This document shows, piece by piece, positions 23,473 through 35,394 of a DNA stretch of 64,000 bases. The notes beneath the pieces were generated by a model. It was not told the origin of the DNA. It did no database searches and saw only the letters and a program-made list of their open reading frames with translations. A program made the translations under genes and the position numbers. Each line of letters starts with the position of its first letter. Position 1 is the first letter of the stretch. Origin of the DNA: Silene latifolia (Eukaryota > Streptophyta > Magnoliopsida > Caryophyllales > Caryophyllaceae); assembly GCF_048544455.1 (NCBI RefSeq), contig NC_133528.1, positions 50,644,293-50,708,292 of the forward strand, given 5' to 3'.

Positions 23473-24143
23473 GTTTACAATAATAATTTACAGAGTTAAG
23501 AAATTGGAAAGTTTGTTTACCTTGAAGAAAAACACCACGTGAGTAACAACTCGAAAATTAGAAGACAATGAAACCCTTGAAAGTTTAGAGAAAATTTTGG
23601 AGAATGAAATTGGTGGCCAATTTCACGGGATAACTGCCCTATTTATAGGGAAAAGCCCATAAAGAAGGACCAATAAGCGAACAACCCATGAGGCGTCAAC
23701 CAATCAGCATGCAGACACGTGTCGGGCATGCAATTACGGAATGTCAATCGTCGCAACAGTTAGACGTCAATCAATGCAACAGTAACCAAGCGTCTTCAAC
23801 ACGCCTATTCATATCTCCTTGCCTATTCACCTTCCTCAACAAATTCCCAAGCATCTGTTCTCCGCCGGCCACATGGTCAACCAAGCTAAGTAGCGCCGAC
23901 CGGGGGCAATCAAAAACAATCGGCACACTCAATCCTGGTCTCGGCCAGCGTCACTTTCTTTTCCACATCGGATGCCCTTTACACATCCATGTGGAGGGGG
24001 GATATGGTACGGCCTAAGAAAGACCAGGCCGAGGTAAAAGAAGCCGCCGCAGAAGAAGCCGATGCAGAAATTTTCCGCAAATTACTTACGCAGAATATAC
24101 GCTCAAACGTACATCGGAGCCCATACCACGGCATAGACTACGC

Positions 24144-24153
24144 TGGGGCAAAT
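24144..24153 (+). promoter_or_regulatory. Polypurine tract of the Tat-type element
   Basis: TGGGGCAAAT lies immediately before the 3' LTR, where plus-strand synthesis is primed. Confidence 0.7.
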
Positions 24154-24759
24154 TGATGGGGCATATTCGCACCACGACCAAGTCAACATATTGAGCAAGG
24201 TCAAAGATATCCACAAACAAGTCAACGACTTAGATAGCCTAGCCGATGCGGCCCATCGGCCGGTCACCGGGTCTCGGATGACAACCCGCCAAATGGGACA
24301 CATACCCGCGTACTCATATCCAAGACCCCTCGGCGGTGAGTCAACAGGCCCGCCGACCGCCATAGAAACCTCGGCCGAGGGGTAGATCGTCTTTCCACCG
24401 CTAGCCACTTGGCCACTTGGCACCACGTGACAAAAGGTGAAAGCCTATAAATACTCCTCAAACTTCATTGAGGAAAGGATCCAACAAATACACAACTAAA
24501 CCTAAATACACTATTCATCTGGTAATATCTTCCTTATCTCTCTACAATATACATTCAGCCAAGTAACAACTTATCCTTTAAGTTTACTGACTTGAGCGTC
24601 GGAGTGAGTACGCTTGGCACAAAGCCAAGCCCTCAGTTCGTTCATTGTTGCAGGAGAGGCCGAGAGGAACGATTAAGACCAAAGAAGAATCCAACTCAAG
24701 ACATCATTCAACAAGCCACGGGTGGTAACTATACTTGCTCTGGAATTACACCCGGAACA
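24154..24759 (+). repeat. 3' LTR of the Tat-type element
   Basis: Matches the 5' LTR end to end with small deletions in the U3 part. Starts TGATGGGGCATATTC, ends CCCGGAACA. TATAAATA is at 24446-24453. Confidence 0.93.
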
Positions 24760-24764
24760 ATAAC

Positions 24765-25437
24765 AAAACCTAATTATTTTGTGCTCCTCGCATAATTTTA
24801 TTCAGTACATTATTGTTCTAAAATCGAGTAATTACCATGAGCGTAATTGTTCTAAATCAAATACTGAGTATTAATCACGATCCTTAATCAACTCCATAAT
24901 GTTTCCTAGTTTAGTTGGCTAATACTCGTATCTTTTTCTATTAGAATAATATTGAGTTGCTGTTATTACTTGTGTACGTTTAGGGCCGTGTATTCAGGTT
25001 AAAGTGGAACGCCACTATCGATAAATTGTTGACTGGGTTGCAGCCTAACATATTTTAGCAAGTGAATATTTCTGTGGTTCGGTTGAGGAGCATACTAGTA
25101 GCCTAGTAGGAGTAGGGACCAATTCAACCTCAAAATAACAGGATAGGGGACTAATAGAGAGAAACATGCAAAAAGATGGAGATGTGTAGGTGATGTTCTG
25201 GTTCGATAATATCATCGACGTAAGCCAGTAAATAGAATAGGGCAACATTGTTAATGTCAAGTGGTGCACATCCATGGGAGACTACTTACTTATTGGTTCT
25301 AAGTTCTTACCTTAGAACATTATATAGTTTCTGACCAATAAACATTACTCAACTTAGTTTTGGGTGGCAATCTTCAGAGTCAAGATTCGCATTCTCGCTT
25401 TTAACTCTTGTATCATTCATTTTATGACTGTAATGAT
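24765..25437. other. Host intergenic DNA
   Basis: Continues the host sequence from left of the Tat insertion up to the SIRE solo LTR. No gene, splice pattern or terminal repeat is seen. Confidence 0.5.
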
Positions 25438-26927
25438 TGTTGGGTTCCTTATATTGATGATAACATGCCCATTTGATTTGTGTTATCTTAGTTTACCTTT
25501 TCAGGATTAATGATTAATTCAAGCATGGATTAAGAAGTGTTGAAGTTGTTAATCATCCCTTGTATTGAGTCTTAGTGTCATCTAATGTACAAGCGAGAAA
25601 GTAGAGTATCTTAGAGTAATAGAAACAGTCAAGTCGACTGTTGCTTTCATTAGTAAACAGCTGCTTGGATTGTTGCCACAATTCGTAAAACTTGAAGCCC
25701 TTTTTATCTTTCAAAAACCTTCACGTGTCTCTTGTTTTTCAAAGATAAAACTTCAGATTTTATTAGGAGTAGGTCTTCAATAAAGAGTGGTTTGAATTAT
25801 TATTAATTTCAAAATATTTCCTCTTTATGCAAATTCAATCCTTTGGTCTTTTAGAAAACAAGAAATGCTTTTTGCCATATTTGTGTTAACTTGTCATCAT
25901 GTGACTTGTCTTACATCCTTTGTTTTCTGAATTTGCATGAGCTTTTAAGGATATCTTTCAAACACTCTTTCTCTATTCTTGCCTTTGCAAAAGAGTCCTC
26001 TTTGGTCCAATTTTTGGGTGGTTGCAAATGCCCTTCACATGTGTGGTCTTTGACCCTTCAAAACCCTAGCAACCCCTTCACTCATCTTCTCTATATAAGA
26101 CGTGCCTCTCCTTCATAAAATCGCAAGACTTTTCTGAAATAATTTTCCAACTTTGCAAATTGTTTTTAAAGCTTAAAAATCGTGTGTCTTTGCAAAAACG
26201 TTTAAAAGTTTCAAGTTGTTACAGTCGTGGCTACTGTTACTTTATAATACTAAACTCTCTTGCTTAAGAATTGTTGATCTTGTAAAAGTTGTCCATCTCT
26301 ATTCTTTGCTAAGAATATGTTAGTGGAAACTTGATCCTATAACATTCTAAGTGTGTTAGTAGAGTTTAGGACGGAGTAGTCTTTAACTCTTGGCAACCGG
26401 AGTAGGTTGCGAGTTAGCTTGTCATAAGAACGGAGTAGTTCTTGTACTAGCTTTACAACCGGAGTAGGTTGGTGTCTTTTATTGTAAGGGTCTTTTAGTA
26501 GTCGGAGTAGATCACTAAAAGAAAGCAATAAAAAGGTAGATTGGACGTAGGCACTTGAGTTTCTTGCCGAACCAATTCAAAAATCTCGTGTTCAATTGTT
26601 TTACTTTATTTCCGCTGCAATTTACTTTGTTTGTTTGTTTTGCTTTGCTTAACCTTAGAAAGAATAGATTCATCATATCGTCACATTTGGTCCGAATCCG
26701 TATTCCATAAACCGAGACAAATAGCTACAATGTAATCAAACGAGTTATTCTTTCATACTTCATAAACATTCATCTTGATATTCGTTTAGTCTTTCAATAT
26801 TATTCAAGTATCTCTAATCTCTTTTGTTCTCATAACTCACTTTAAATCAATAAAGTTGAAGTTAAAATTTTTAACTAAGACCTAATTCACCCTCCCCTCT
26901 TAGGTACTCGAATCCATAAACTCAACA
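25438..26927 (+). mobile_element. SIRE-type copia LTR in solo-LTR configuration (LTR1)
   Basis: Starts TGTTGGGTTCC and ends CTCAACA. It is flanked on both sides by ATGAT (25433-25437 and 26928-26932), the signature of a solo LTR. No primer-binding site follows. Instead host DNA follows that is also found after LTR2. TATATAA is at 26092-26098. Five CGGAGTAG motifs occur at 26372, 26398, 26431, 26460 and 26503, in the transcribed part. It is about 98% like LTR2 by eye, apart from the MITE in LTR2. Confidence 0.88.
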
Positions 26928-29900
26928 ATGATGTTGGAATGTCTGTTGGTTTTGTCCATCTGCCCTGAACGCTCATTTGTAACTCGTCTCTTACAGGATT
27001 CCTTGGGCCTTGATGATAACTCGTCCCCACACCTGTTGAAGAAATGTCTTGAATGCCACCTAATCTTAGAGTGATTGATGACAATTTATAGCTTACAAGA
27101 AAATGAGATTATTTGCATGGTATCATCCCATGGACGCTTTGGGTTCAGATAAAAAGATGAGAGATATGTCGTGGAGAAAGGAATGAAGCATTGCTATTAG
27201 CCTATAGTACAGACTCAAAACTGGCGAACAATTTACATGTTCGCCTAAATCATCATAAACGAGTTAATTAATCCATCCATCCATTCAATTCTAACCCTGA
27301 AATATCTTTTTCTCTGCTTAGTATATTCCGAAATTTGTCTACTGCTCGATCTGATGTTTTGTGGGGCTGTGTGTGGGCTTGATGCTGTTTCGTGCATATA
27401 GCATACCTTGTTGCTTCCGGTAAAAAGTCTCCACTCCACACTGTTTTCCTATAAAATTAATGTATTGATTACATTATTGTTACCTTTGATTAGCTTTCGA
27501 TTTGAACACATGGTTATCCTTGTATTGTAGGAAGTTATTACATATCGTTATCAGAATTACACTGTTTAGTGGAGCATGAACAGCAGTTATGGGGCAACTT
27601 TCCTTGCTAATTTGGAGCTTGGTTGTTGATGCCTAAGTAAGAACTGAACGGCCAAGAATGATCCTCCAGGAATCTTGGGACCAGCAGCAATATTGCCTCT
27701 TCTTTTTCATTTCCGTATTCATGAAAAAATGGCTTCATTTGGTGTGATCTCTTGTTTCCTTTGTTGGCATCGTCGTTCAGTTGCCATCGGAGCATGTAAT
27801 CATTAAGAGGATGTTAATTTTTTCCTTGTATTATTGAGCCACAAAGCTAATACAAAACCGGGGACAAGGATTTAAACATGCGATTTGTGATAAACGTTTA
27901 CAGGTAGGTCCCAATCAGTACCATTAGGTCATTAAAACTTTAAATGTAGGAGGATGGCTGAGTATAGTTTCATCTTGATATCATTTATAGGATTCTGCAG
28001 CATTCATTCACTTGCATAATTGGCATGAAAAATTTGTAAGATGTACGGACAGTATATTACTAGTAATTTAATTTGTAACGTTTTAGGTAGTGCAGTGAAA
28101 ACATAATTTTCCATATATTTAATTTCCTAATTCCGATGATCTTTCTCTAGCAAAGGTAATTTGGTACGGAGTATTAATTAACATAGTAGTAGTAAATGTA
28201 GTAAAACAAGGAAGAGAAGAAAACACCTTGAATAATTTTCATTAAAATAAAGAATCGATTGTAAAGAACTCTAACTATAAGATATAAATAGGTAATTTTA
28301 CAACAATTTTTTGAGTTAAAATACGAGTGACCCAGTCCAACTCGAAATGACCTGAAATCCTGAATATATGAGAGAATCAAACAAATAATTCCTAACTAAC
28401 CCGTTTCGGAGCTGTTTGCAGGACCTAGTGTTATAGAAAGTGAGATGAGGTTGGAATTTTGTACCCCCATTGGCGAGGACTTACCTGACTTCCAAACTAC
28501 AAGTTGTGTAGTGTAGGGACTAGGGAGGGGAGGTAGCCGGTAGGTATCTGCAAATAATGGATGCATGTGTTATTGATTTTACTGGAGAATCTGAATCTCC
28601 CATGTGATGAATCTTGTAGACGCACACTGCTAAGTGCTACTACCACACACTGATTTGAGCAGTAGGACTAGGACATCATCCTCAGTCTCACTTGGTTTTT
28701 TCATCTTTACCTTACCTAACAACAATGTAAACATGCTTACAAAAACATCAATCACATTTCCACCAATGAAAAACCAAGAACTGAATTGAAGGCTTCCTTC
28801 TTGACATCCCTACTCTTTTCTAAACGAGTAACTATTTTAACTAATCTTAATCTATACTAGTATATGGTGTTAGCCGTACCGGCGTAGCTAACACTTAAAT
28901 AAACGAGAATTTAATTTCTTCTGAATACTATACTTTGTTTCCTAAACCAAAGTAGATGTGGAGAATTGGTCAGCAAGGCATTGACCATCAATATGTTATC
29001 CTTTGTTTTCCGAGATCATTGGTTCGAACAGAAGTCTAGAAAACCCATGAATTCATGATCGTTTATCATCTGAATGCTCTTTTCAATCCCAATTACACCT
29101 GATGAAAAACAACTCCTTAAATTTTCACGAGGTTGTCGATAAAGAAAAACTGCAGGTTGAAAGAGAATGACAAGTTACCCATTGTTAAAGCACTAGCAAA
29201 GATGACAGCGGAAAGGATGAACACTATGATGGAAGCTCTCTTAAGAAATGCAACCAGTTTTCGAACAAAGTATTGTCCCTAGAAACCAGCCAGAAGTGAA
29301 ATTGACATAAGGTATAATGCTGCATTCAAAATAATACGATTAAACCATTAAACCTAACAGTTAGGCTGTCGCTCATAAATAAATTATGGGACAAAAAATT
29401 TAAAAAGGAGGTTGGCTCAACTTTAAAGGTATTCCGTATTATATAACTTAATCATAAGGCAACTTTCGACTAAAACTGACACATATTGTCGCATTTTATC
29501 ATTTCAAATCAGTACGGAGTATTAATTTTCCTTTGTGCAAGATTAGTCTGAATTCAGTACCAGCTGCATTCTGTCGTTTTCATTTTCAAATCTATGGCAA
29601 ATTTCTATGTTATTAATTGCCAAAAATGAAGTTACTTTCATAAATTGTGGTACAACACAGACTCATTCGTTAGAACATATAAACGGGAATCAAAGGAGGA
29701 CCTACCATGAGGAATTGGGAACCTTCTGAGAAAGTAGAATTCGACCACAGACAAGGATGATGAGAACAACATAACAAAAGTCGCTGTTGCACTCGCCACC
29801 TGTTACATAGTATATACTGAATTAACTAAGCGCGAAAAAACAAGAAAAAAAAAAAAAAAGAACAGACAACAATTAACTACTCACTAACTCGACTACAATT

Positions 29901-30360
29901 TTAGAGTTTTAAGTCAACGACAAAAACTACCCTTGTACCTCAAGGCTCCCTAGGTGCCGTCGATGTCGGGTTAAGAGGGTGTTAGATATGTACAGACTTT
30001 GTAGTTTTCAGATGAGATATAGTGAAGATTCCTTTAAGAGTTGTGCATATCAGTGGTGCTTCACAGTGTAAGAAGTCGTACGAAATATTTAGTTAATTGT
30101 TATGCATCATTCCGTTTGGGTTCACTGGAAATGGAAATTGTTTTGGTGTTTGAAAAGTGCTGAAAAACAAGAGTCAATCTATTTCTAGATTAGGTTGTTC
30201 CTTACAAATCTCATTAAAAGTTTCATATATCTAGCAAAATTTGTAGGAGAATTTGGAGAAATGCTTATATGGGGCACACCTTAAAAAGACCACAATCAAA
30301 TACAGTTATCATAATGCAAAGCGTTAAGAGTGCAGGAAAAATACTGTTTTTCAGAGACAA
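26928..30360. repeat. Duplicated host block, left copy (3.43 kb)
   Basis: Nearly identical to 37605-41057, with only scattered single-base changes and an A-tract of 15 instead of 32. It holds about 2.1 kb of DNA downstream of the TauE/SafE gene plus the last three exons of that gene. It ends abruptly at CAGAGACAAA, where copia integrase sequence begins. Several minus-strand open frames of 60-68 residues (27084-26928, 27439-27245, 27795-27607) are identical in both copies. I do not recognise them. Confidence 0.93.
29016..29799 (-). pseudogene. Duplicate of TauE/SafE exons 10-12, with nonsense mutation
   Basis: Exon copies lie at 29799-29706, 29319-29179 and 29098-29016 and correspond to exons 10, 11 and 12 of the full gene at 39693-44366. 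Exons 1-9 are absent because the block ends in the intron 9 equivalent. In exon 11 a Trp codon of the GFWGQ motif is changed to TAG by a single base difference at 29280 (the full gene has C at 39957). Splice sites are otherwise preserved. The fragment cannot encode a transporter and is a recent 3' pseudogene. Confidence 0.92.
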
Positions 30361-32763
30361 AATGGTGTGGTTGAAAGGATGAATAGAACCCTTGAAGGAA
30401 TGGCTAGAACAATGTTATTATCTAGTAAGTTGCCTAAGAACTTTTGGCCCGAAGCGGTAAATACCGCTTGCTACATTCATAATCGTGTCATGATAAGGAG
30501 TATATTGAATAAAACTCCCTATGAATCGCTACGTGGAAGAAAACCCAACATTTCTTATTTTAGATGTTTTGGAAGCAAATGTTTTGTTCATAACAATGGT
30601 AAAAACAACTTGGGTAAGTTCGATCCACGTAGTGATGAAGGAGTATTTATTGGGTACTCCGATCATAGCAAGGCCTATAAAGTTTACAATAAACGAACCT
30701 TGTTAATTGAAGAAAGCATTCATGTCATTTTTGATGAATCTAGTGTGCTTGGACAGGTACAAAATGTGAATGACGATGATGATAGTGATGACGATGAGTT
30801 CGAGATTGGCCTTGTTCGAAAGGACTTCGTGTTCGAGGATGAAGAAGCTCCCAAAGACCGACTTGACAATGCATGAACCAGACTGTCACCTTCAAAGGAG
30901 ATCAAAGAACTCGGGGGGGGAACACGTAGCACCTCAAGCATCGTTTTTCTTCTCGGAAGCAACAGACCAACGATCGTTGCCTCCACCTCCGTAATCGAGG
31001 CAATCCAAAACAGTGAAGATGAAGATCCTTCCAGGCCAAAAGAAACAGTCACTGTGACTGATGCTGTTGAGGGGGAACAAGAAATCATTGTCCCAAAAAG
31101 GTGGAAACATCAAAGCTCTCATCCACTCACTAATCTCACAAGTGATCTCAACTCGGGAATTCGAACAAGATCATCTCTCAACAATCTCGCTCATCTCAAT
31201 GAGTATTGTGCCCACAATGCCTTCCTTTCTCAAATTGAACCTTCAAATGTAATAGTCGCCTTGATCGATGCAGATCGGTTGCTTGCTATGCAAGAAGATC
31301 TCAATCAATTCAAAAGAAACGAGGTATGGCACTTAGTCCCTAGACCGCCTAATCGTACCGTCATTGGTACTAGGTGGGTCTTTCGCAATAAGCTTGATGA
31401 CTCGGGAGAAATTGTAAGGAACAAGGCTAGACTAGTGGTGCAAGGTTATAACCAACAAGAGGGTATTGATTACGATGAAACCTATGCACCGGTAGCTAGA
31501 CTTGAGGCCATACGATTGCTTATAGCTTTTGCGGCTCACAAAGGCATTAAACTCTTCCAAATGGATGTTAAAACCGCTTTCTTAAATGGATATTTGGAAG
31601 AAGATGTCTTTGTAGAGCAACCACCGGGTTTTGAGAACAATGACTTGCCTAACCATGTTTTCAAATTATACAAAGCTCTTTATGGTTTAAAACAAGCACC
31701 TAGGTGTTGGTATGATAGATTGTCCAAATTTCTTATTGAAAATGGTTTTAAAAGAGGCTCCGTTGACAAAACATTGTTCTTAAAGCAACAGTCCAGTGAA
31801 CTGTTGGTTGTACAAGTATATGTTGATGATATTATATTTGGTGCAACAAATGAACTCCTTTACTTATATTTTTCGGAACTAATGAAATCGGAGTTTGAAA
31901 TGAGCATGATGGGTGAGCTAGGATTTTTCCTTGGGCTCCAAATTAAGCAATCAAAGGATGGAATCATGATTCATCAACAAAAGTATATTAAGGAAATGCT
32001 TAAGAAATTTGGGATGACTAATGGTAAGTCTCATGATACACCTATGGTAGCCGGGTCCAAATTGGACAAAGATGAACTCGGTAAGAATGTTAGTGATAAG
32101 GTGTATAGAGGTATGATAGGCTCACTTTTCTACTTGACCGCAAGTCGTCCCGACATTCTCTTTAGTGTTTGTTTATGTGCTAGGTTCCAAGAAAATCCGA
32201 AAGAATCACATTTTAAAGCCGTTAAACGAATTCTTCGGTATTTGATTGGAACACAAAATCTTTACTTGTGGTATCCCTTACATTGTCCTTTTGATCTCAT
32301 AGGCTTTTCGGATGCGGACTATGCGGGGTGCACGGTTGATAGAAAGAGCACCTCCGGAATTGCAACATTCTTGGGTCCATGTTTAATCTCTTGGGGCTCA
32401 AAGAAACAAAATACGGTAGCTCTTTCAACGGCCGAAAGTGAGTACGTTAGTGCCGCACATTGTTGTTCTCAATTACTTTGGGTAAGACAACAAGTCTTGG
32501 ATTTTGGTATTATTTTTGACTCCGTTCCCATAATGTGTAATAATACGAGTGCAATAAATATTTCCAAAAATCCTATTCAACACTCTAAAACCAAACATAT
32601 TGATATTCGTCACCATTTTATTCGTGATCATGTGGAGAAAGGACATGTTAAACTTATCTTTTGCAAGACCGAAAATCAAATTGCCGATATTTTCACTAAG
32701 CCACTTGCAAGAGAACATTTTGAGAAATTTAGACTAGAAATTGGGTTAATTAATTGCTTGTGA
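30361..32763 (+). pseudogene. Copia pol: integrase C-terminus, reverse transcriptase, RNase H; one stop
   Basis: One frame stays open from the junction to 32763 apart from a single TGA at 30874-30876. The integrase part has NGVVERMNRTLEGMARTML, NKTPYESLRGRKP and GYSDHSKAYKVYN. The linker is acidic. The reverse transcriptase has VPRPPNRTVIGTRWVFRNK, MDVKTAFLNGYLEEDV, YGLKQAPRCWYDRL and the active-site YVDDIIFG. RNase H has GFSDADYAGCTVDRKSTSG, LSTAESEYVSAA and a final HVEKGHVKLIFC and DIFTKPLAREHF. The missing 5' half and the stop make it non-autonomous. Confidence 0.93.
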
Positions 32764-33143
32764 TTTTTAGTGTGAGTTTTACAAATTTCCTTAATTGATT
32801 AAATTAAAATTGGATATATGTCATTTTGTATTCTAAGTGCATTGACATCATGTTTAGACCAAAAATTGACACCGTATTTGTGAGTCGGTAATCACTCAAC
32901 CTCATATCTAAATTTACGTTTATTATATGTTACCTTGCGTTTTTATTTCGAGTAATTAAATGTGTTTAGTTGGGCCAACTACCTCACCTCCCTCATTTAT
33001 TGGGCCATTTACTCCATTCAACCCACCTTCTATCCCTATACCCGTCCAAACTTACTAATCCACCAAAATCCTACAACCCGTCTATCCCTTCATCTCCCCA
33101 AATCCTACCATCTCACCTACCCACTAACCTACTTTAACCCACC

Positions 33144-34852
33144 ATGGTAAAAACATCTTTCAACACAACAATACCCATCAAACCCACAAGAATGACCTCA
33201 CCACCCGTCACATCTGACCCACCAACATCAACAACTCAAACCATGCCTTCACCCAAAATCTCCCATGCGTTTCCTCCACAAACCTCAAACACGATTCCTT
33301 CACCTAACCCAGATCCACCAAACCCACATCCATCACCGCTCTCCACTGTTCCATCATCACCAAACGACATCCCCATTTCCACCATGGTAGGACGTCGCAC
33401 TCGAGGAGGTCGGAAGAAGAGCACTGCTGTCCCAAGCTCTTCCTCTGAACCGGTTACGGTGAATGTCGAGAATATTGAAGAAACTGAGTTCGATTTGAAT
33501 GAAAATCCAACCAAGTCCGCCGAGTCTGATCCGATTCCGGCAAAGAAAAACAACAAAAGGAAAGAAAAAGCCTCTTCATCCCAATTGCCCCCCATTTCTG
33601 AAAGTATCGAGCAAAGTAACATTGAAAACCCTACTGTTAATCCTCCTGTTGAAACACCCAGTGAACCACCTTTGAAAAAATCGAAACCTTTAAAGAAGAA
33701 ACTTGTGTACCCTTCTCCCTCAGATCCGGTTTCCCTAACCTCTAAATGGGATTTGGCTCTTGTTTGGGATCACCTTGAAAGCATAGATCTCCCTACCTCC
33801 ATCTACAAAAATTGTGAGAGGTTGATGAATCCCAAAGCTATCCATTCTCCTCGGGTTTACAACCAAACTTGGTTCGAGCCTCCTGCTTTTCATACTGTCC
33901 GTGACATGATATTGGTTCAAGGTTGGGAAAAATTGTTAGCAATGCGTGAACCGGTCTTTGTGAGTGAGGTGATTCAATTCTTTGCATCCGTCCGAGTTGA
34001 CAAATCGGGTGAATTCCTCACAGCTAAGGTGAATGGTAAGCCTCTGAAACTTACTCTCAATCTGATTTTGCTACCGCCCTTGATATCTCTCCCGGAGGTT
34101 ATGATAAACTCCCCTCCAAAACTTGGGTTGCTTTACCTTACGCCTCACCTCTTAATGTCGCTCAAGTCTTGTGTCCCAAAGCTGTCACGTGTGGTCCAGT
34201 GAGTAATACCCAGATACCCCCTCCTCTTCGAATCATTTTTAACATGTTGTGTCGATCAATTTATCCCTCGGGTGATCGGGGAAAACTCACCATAGCCCAA
34301 CAATATTTAATCTATCATATTGCAACTCACAAAAAGGTGAACTTAGTTGGGTTAATGTTTAAGCGTTTTCATCTTATTTCGACCAAACTTCGTAGACCCT
34401 CTTCTAGCATGCTTCACTTGCCCTATGGAATGTGGTTGTCGGTTGTGCTCAAGGCACAAGGGGTTTTAGTGAGTACTAGCTTGGGTTCTTTAGACATGTG
34501 TGATATTATGAGTGATGGTCAAATGGGGAAAATGCTTATCAAAGTGGAAAATGATGAACTAATCTCGGTTAAAATTAAGAAGGATCCGGAGGGTGGGTCA
34601 TCTAGTCAAGTGAATACGGGAAGTATGCGGGAAGTTCTTCATGCCGTGGCTGAGTTGAGTGCTTGGATGAAGCAAGATGCTCATCAAAAGGATTTGGCCA
34701 TCTCCGCCCTTGCTTCCACCGTGGACCTCATCCGTGGTGAGGTGGATATCATCTCAACTCTCGTGTCAACAAAGGACAATGGTGATGATGCTCTTGTGGA
34801 TGATGATCCTTTGGGTAGTGGTTCGGATGGTGAACAAGCTTCCTCCCCTTAG
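33144..34852 (+). pseudogene. Envelope-like/extra ORF of SIRE copia, one frameshift
   Basis: A Pro/Ser/Thr-rich N-terminus with a basic VGRRTRGGRKKS block (about residue 80) leads to a conserved core: SLTSKWDLALVWDHLES, RVYNQTWFEPPAFHTVRD and EPVFVSEVIQFFASVRV. This is typical of plant retrotransposon proteins encoded downstream of pol in SIRE elements (putative plant transposon protein family). A frameshift near 34065 moves the reading to the frame of 34169-34852, which continues with VLCPKAVTCGPVSN, LTIAQQYLIYHIATHKKVNL and an acidic end. Its role is unknown. The name envelope-like reflects position, not proven function. Confidence 0.75.
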
Positions 34853-35378
34853 CCTATCCCTTTTTACTCTCGGCCCCCTTAACTTTTATCCTTGCCTTCT
34901 CTTTTGTCCCACCATGTTTGTGCCCTTCTAAGACATTATTTTCTTACTCGTTATTTTGATGATTGGTGGTGTATCTTAAACTTTATTTAGCCATGGTGAA
35001 CTATGGTTAACTTATGTTTAATCCGTATGTTTATGTTGACTTTGTTACCTTGTCACGCTTACATGTGTCTTTTTGCGTTTTCTTGTGACTATTTGCACTC
35101 TAATGCCTTTGACATCCCTATCCTTTTTGATGATGTCAAGAGGGGGAAAAGGTAAACTCATGCTCTTAATCTCTTTGCATATTGATTAACTAATGTCTAG
35201 GCCTAACCTTCTTAGCTTTGAATCTTGTTTTGGGGCAATGTAAAATTGTCATGGTAGTTTGATTCTAGCTTTTGTCTTAGGTAAGGTAATATTGTCCCTT
35301 CTCTCATTTGATCTTGCTTGTTTAAAATCTTGAATCAAGGTGTTTACATTGCTCATACATTCGTTTAGGGCTTGTCAT

Positions 35379-35394
35379 CATCAAAGGGGGAATT
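35379..35394 (+). promoter_or_regulatory. Polypurine tract of the SIRE element
   Basis: ATCAAAGGGGGAATT directly precedes LTR2. A second, similar purine block (GTCAAGAGGGGGAAAAGG) lies upstream at about 35136-35153. Confidence 0.75.

Larger units (their letters stand above)
16482..24759 (+). mobile_element. Non-autonomous Tat-lineage Ty3/gypsy LTR retrotransposon (8.3 kb)
   Basis: Two LTRs (615 and 606 bp) and a perfect 5-bp target duplication ATAAC (16477-16481 and 24760-24764) define the whole element. Order: 5' LTR, primer-binding site TGGCGCCGT, poly(A) tract, gag, protease remnant, 57-bp tandem repeat array, antisense gene, polypurine tract, 3' LTR. Reverse transcriptase, RNase H and integrase are absent. 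The length from protease end to repeat array is only about 200 bp. Movement would need enzymes from a relative. The LTRs differ by several small indels, so the insertion is not brand new. Confidence 0.92.
30361..35394 (+). mobile_element. SIRE-type copia internal region, 3' half only
   Basis: Begins inside the integrase domain (QNGVVERMNR), with no 5' LTR, primer-binding site, gag, protease or integrase N-terminus before it. It continues through reverse transcriptase, RNase H, a spacer and an envelope-like extra ORF to a polypurine tract and LTR2. The left end is the recombination junction with host DNA. Confidence 0.9.

Noticed and set aside
28860-28900. Near-palindrome GTGTTAGC...GCTAACAC, also at 39540-39575
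   Set aside because: Imperfect in the centre and without any target duplication. Present twice only because the host block is duplicated.
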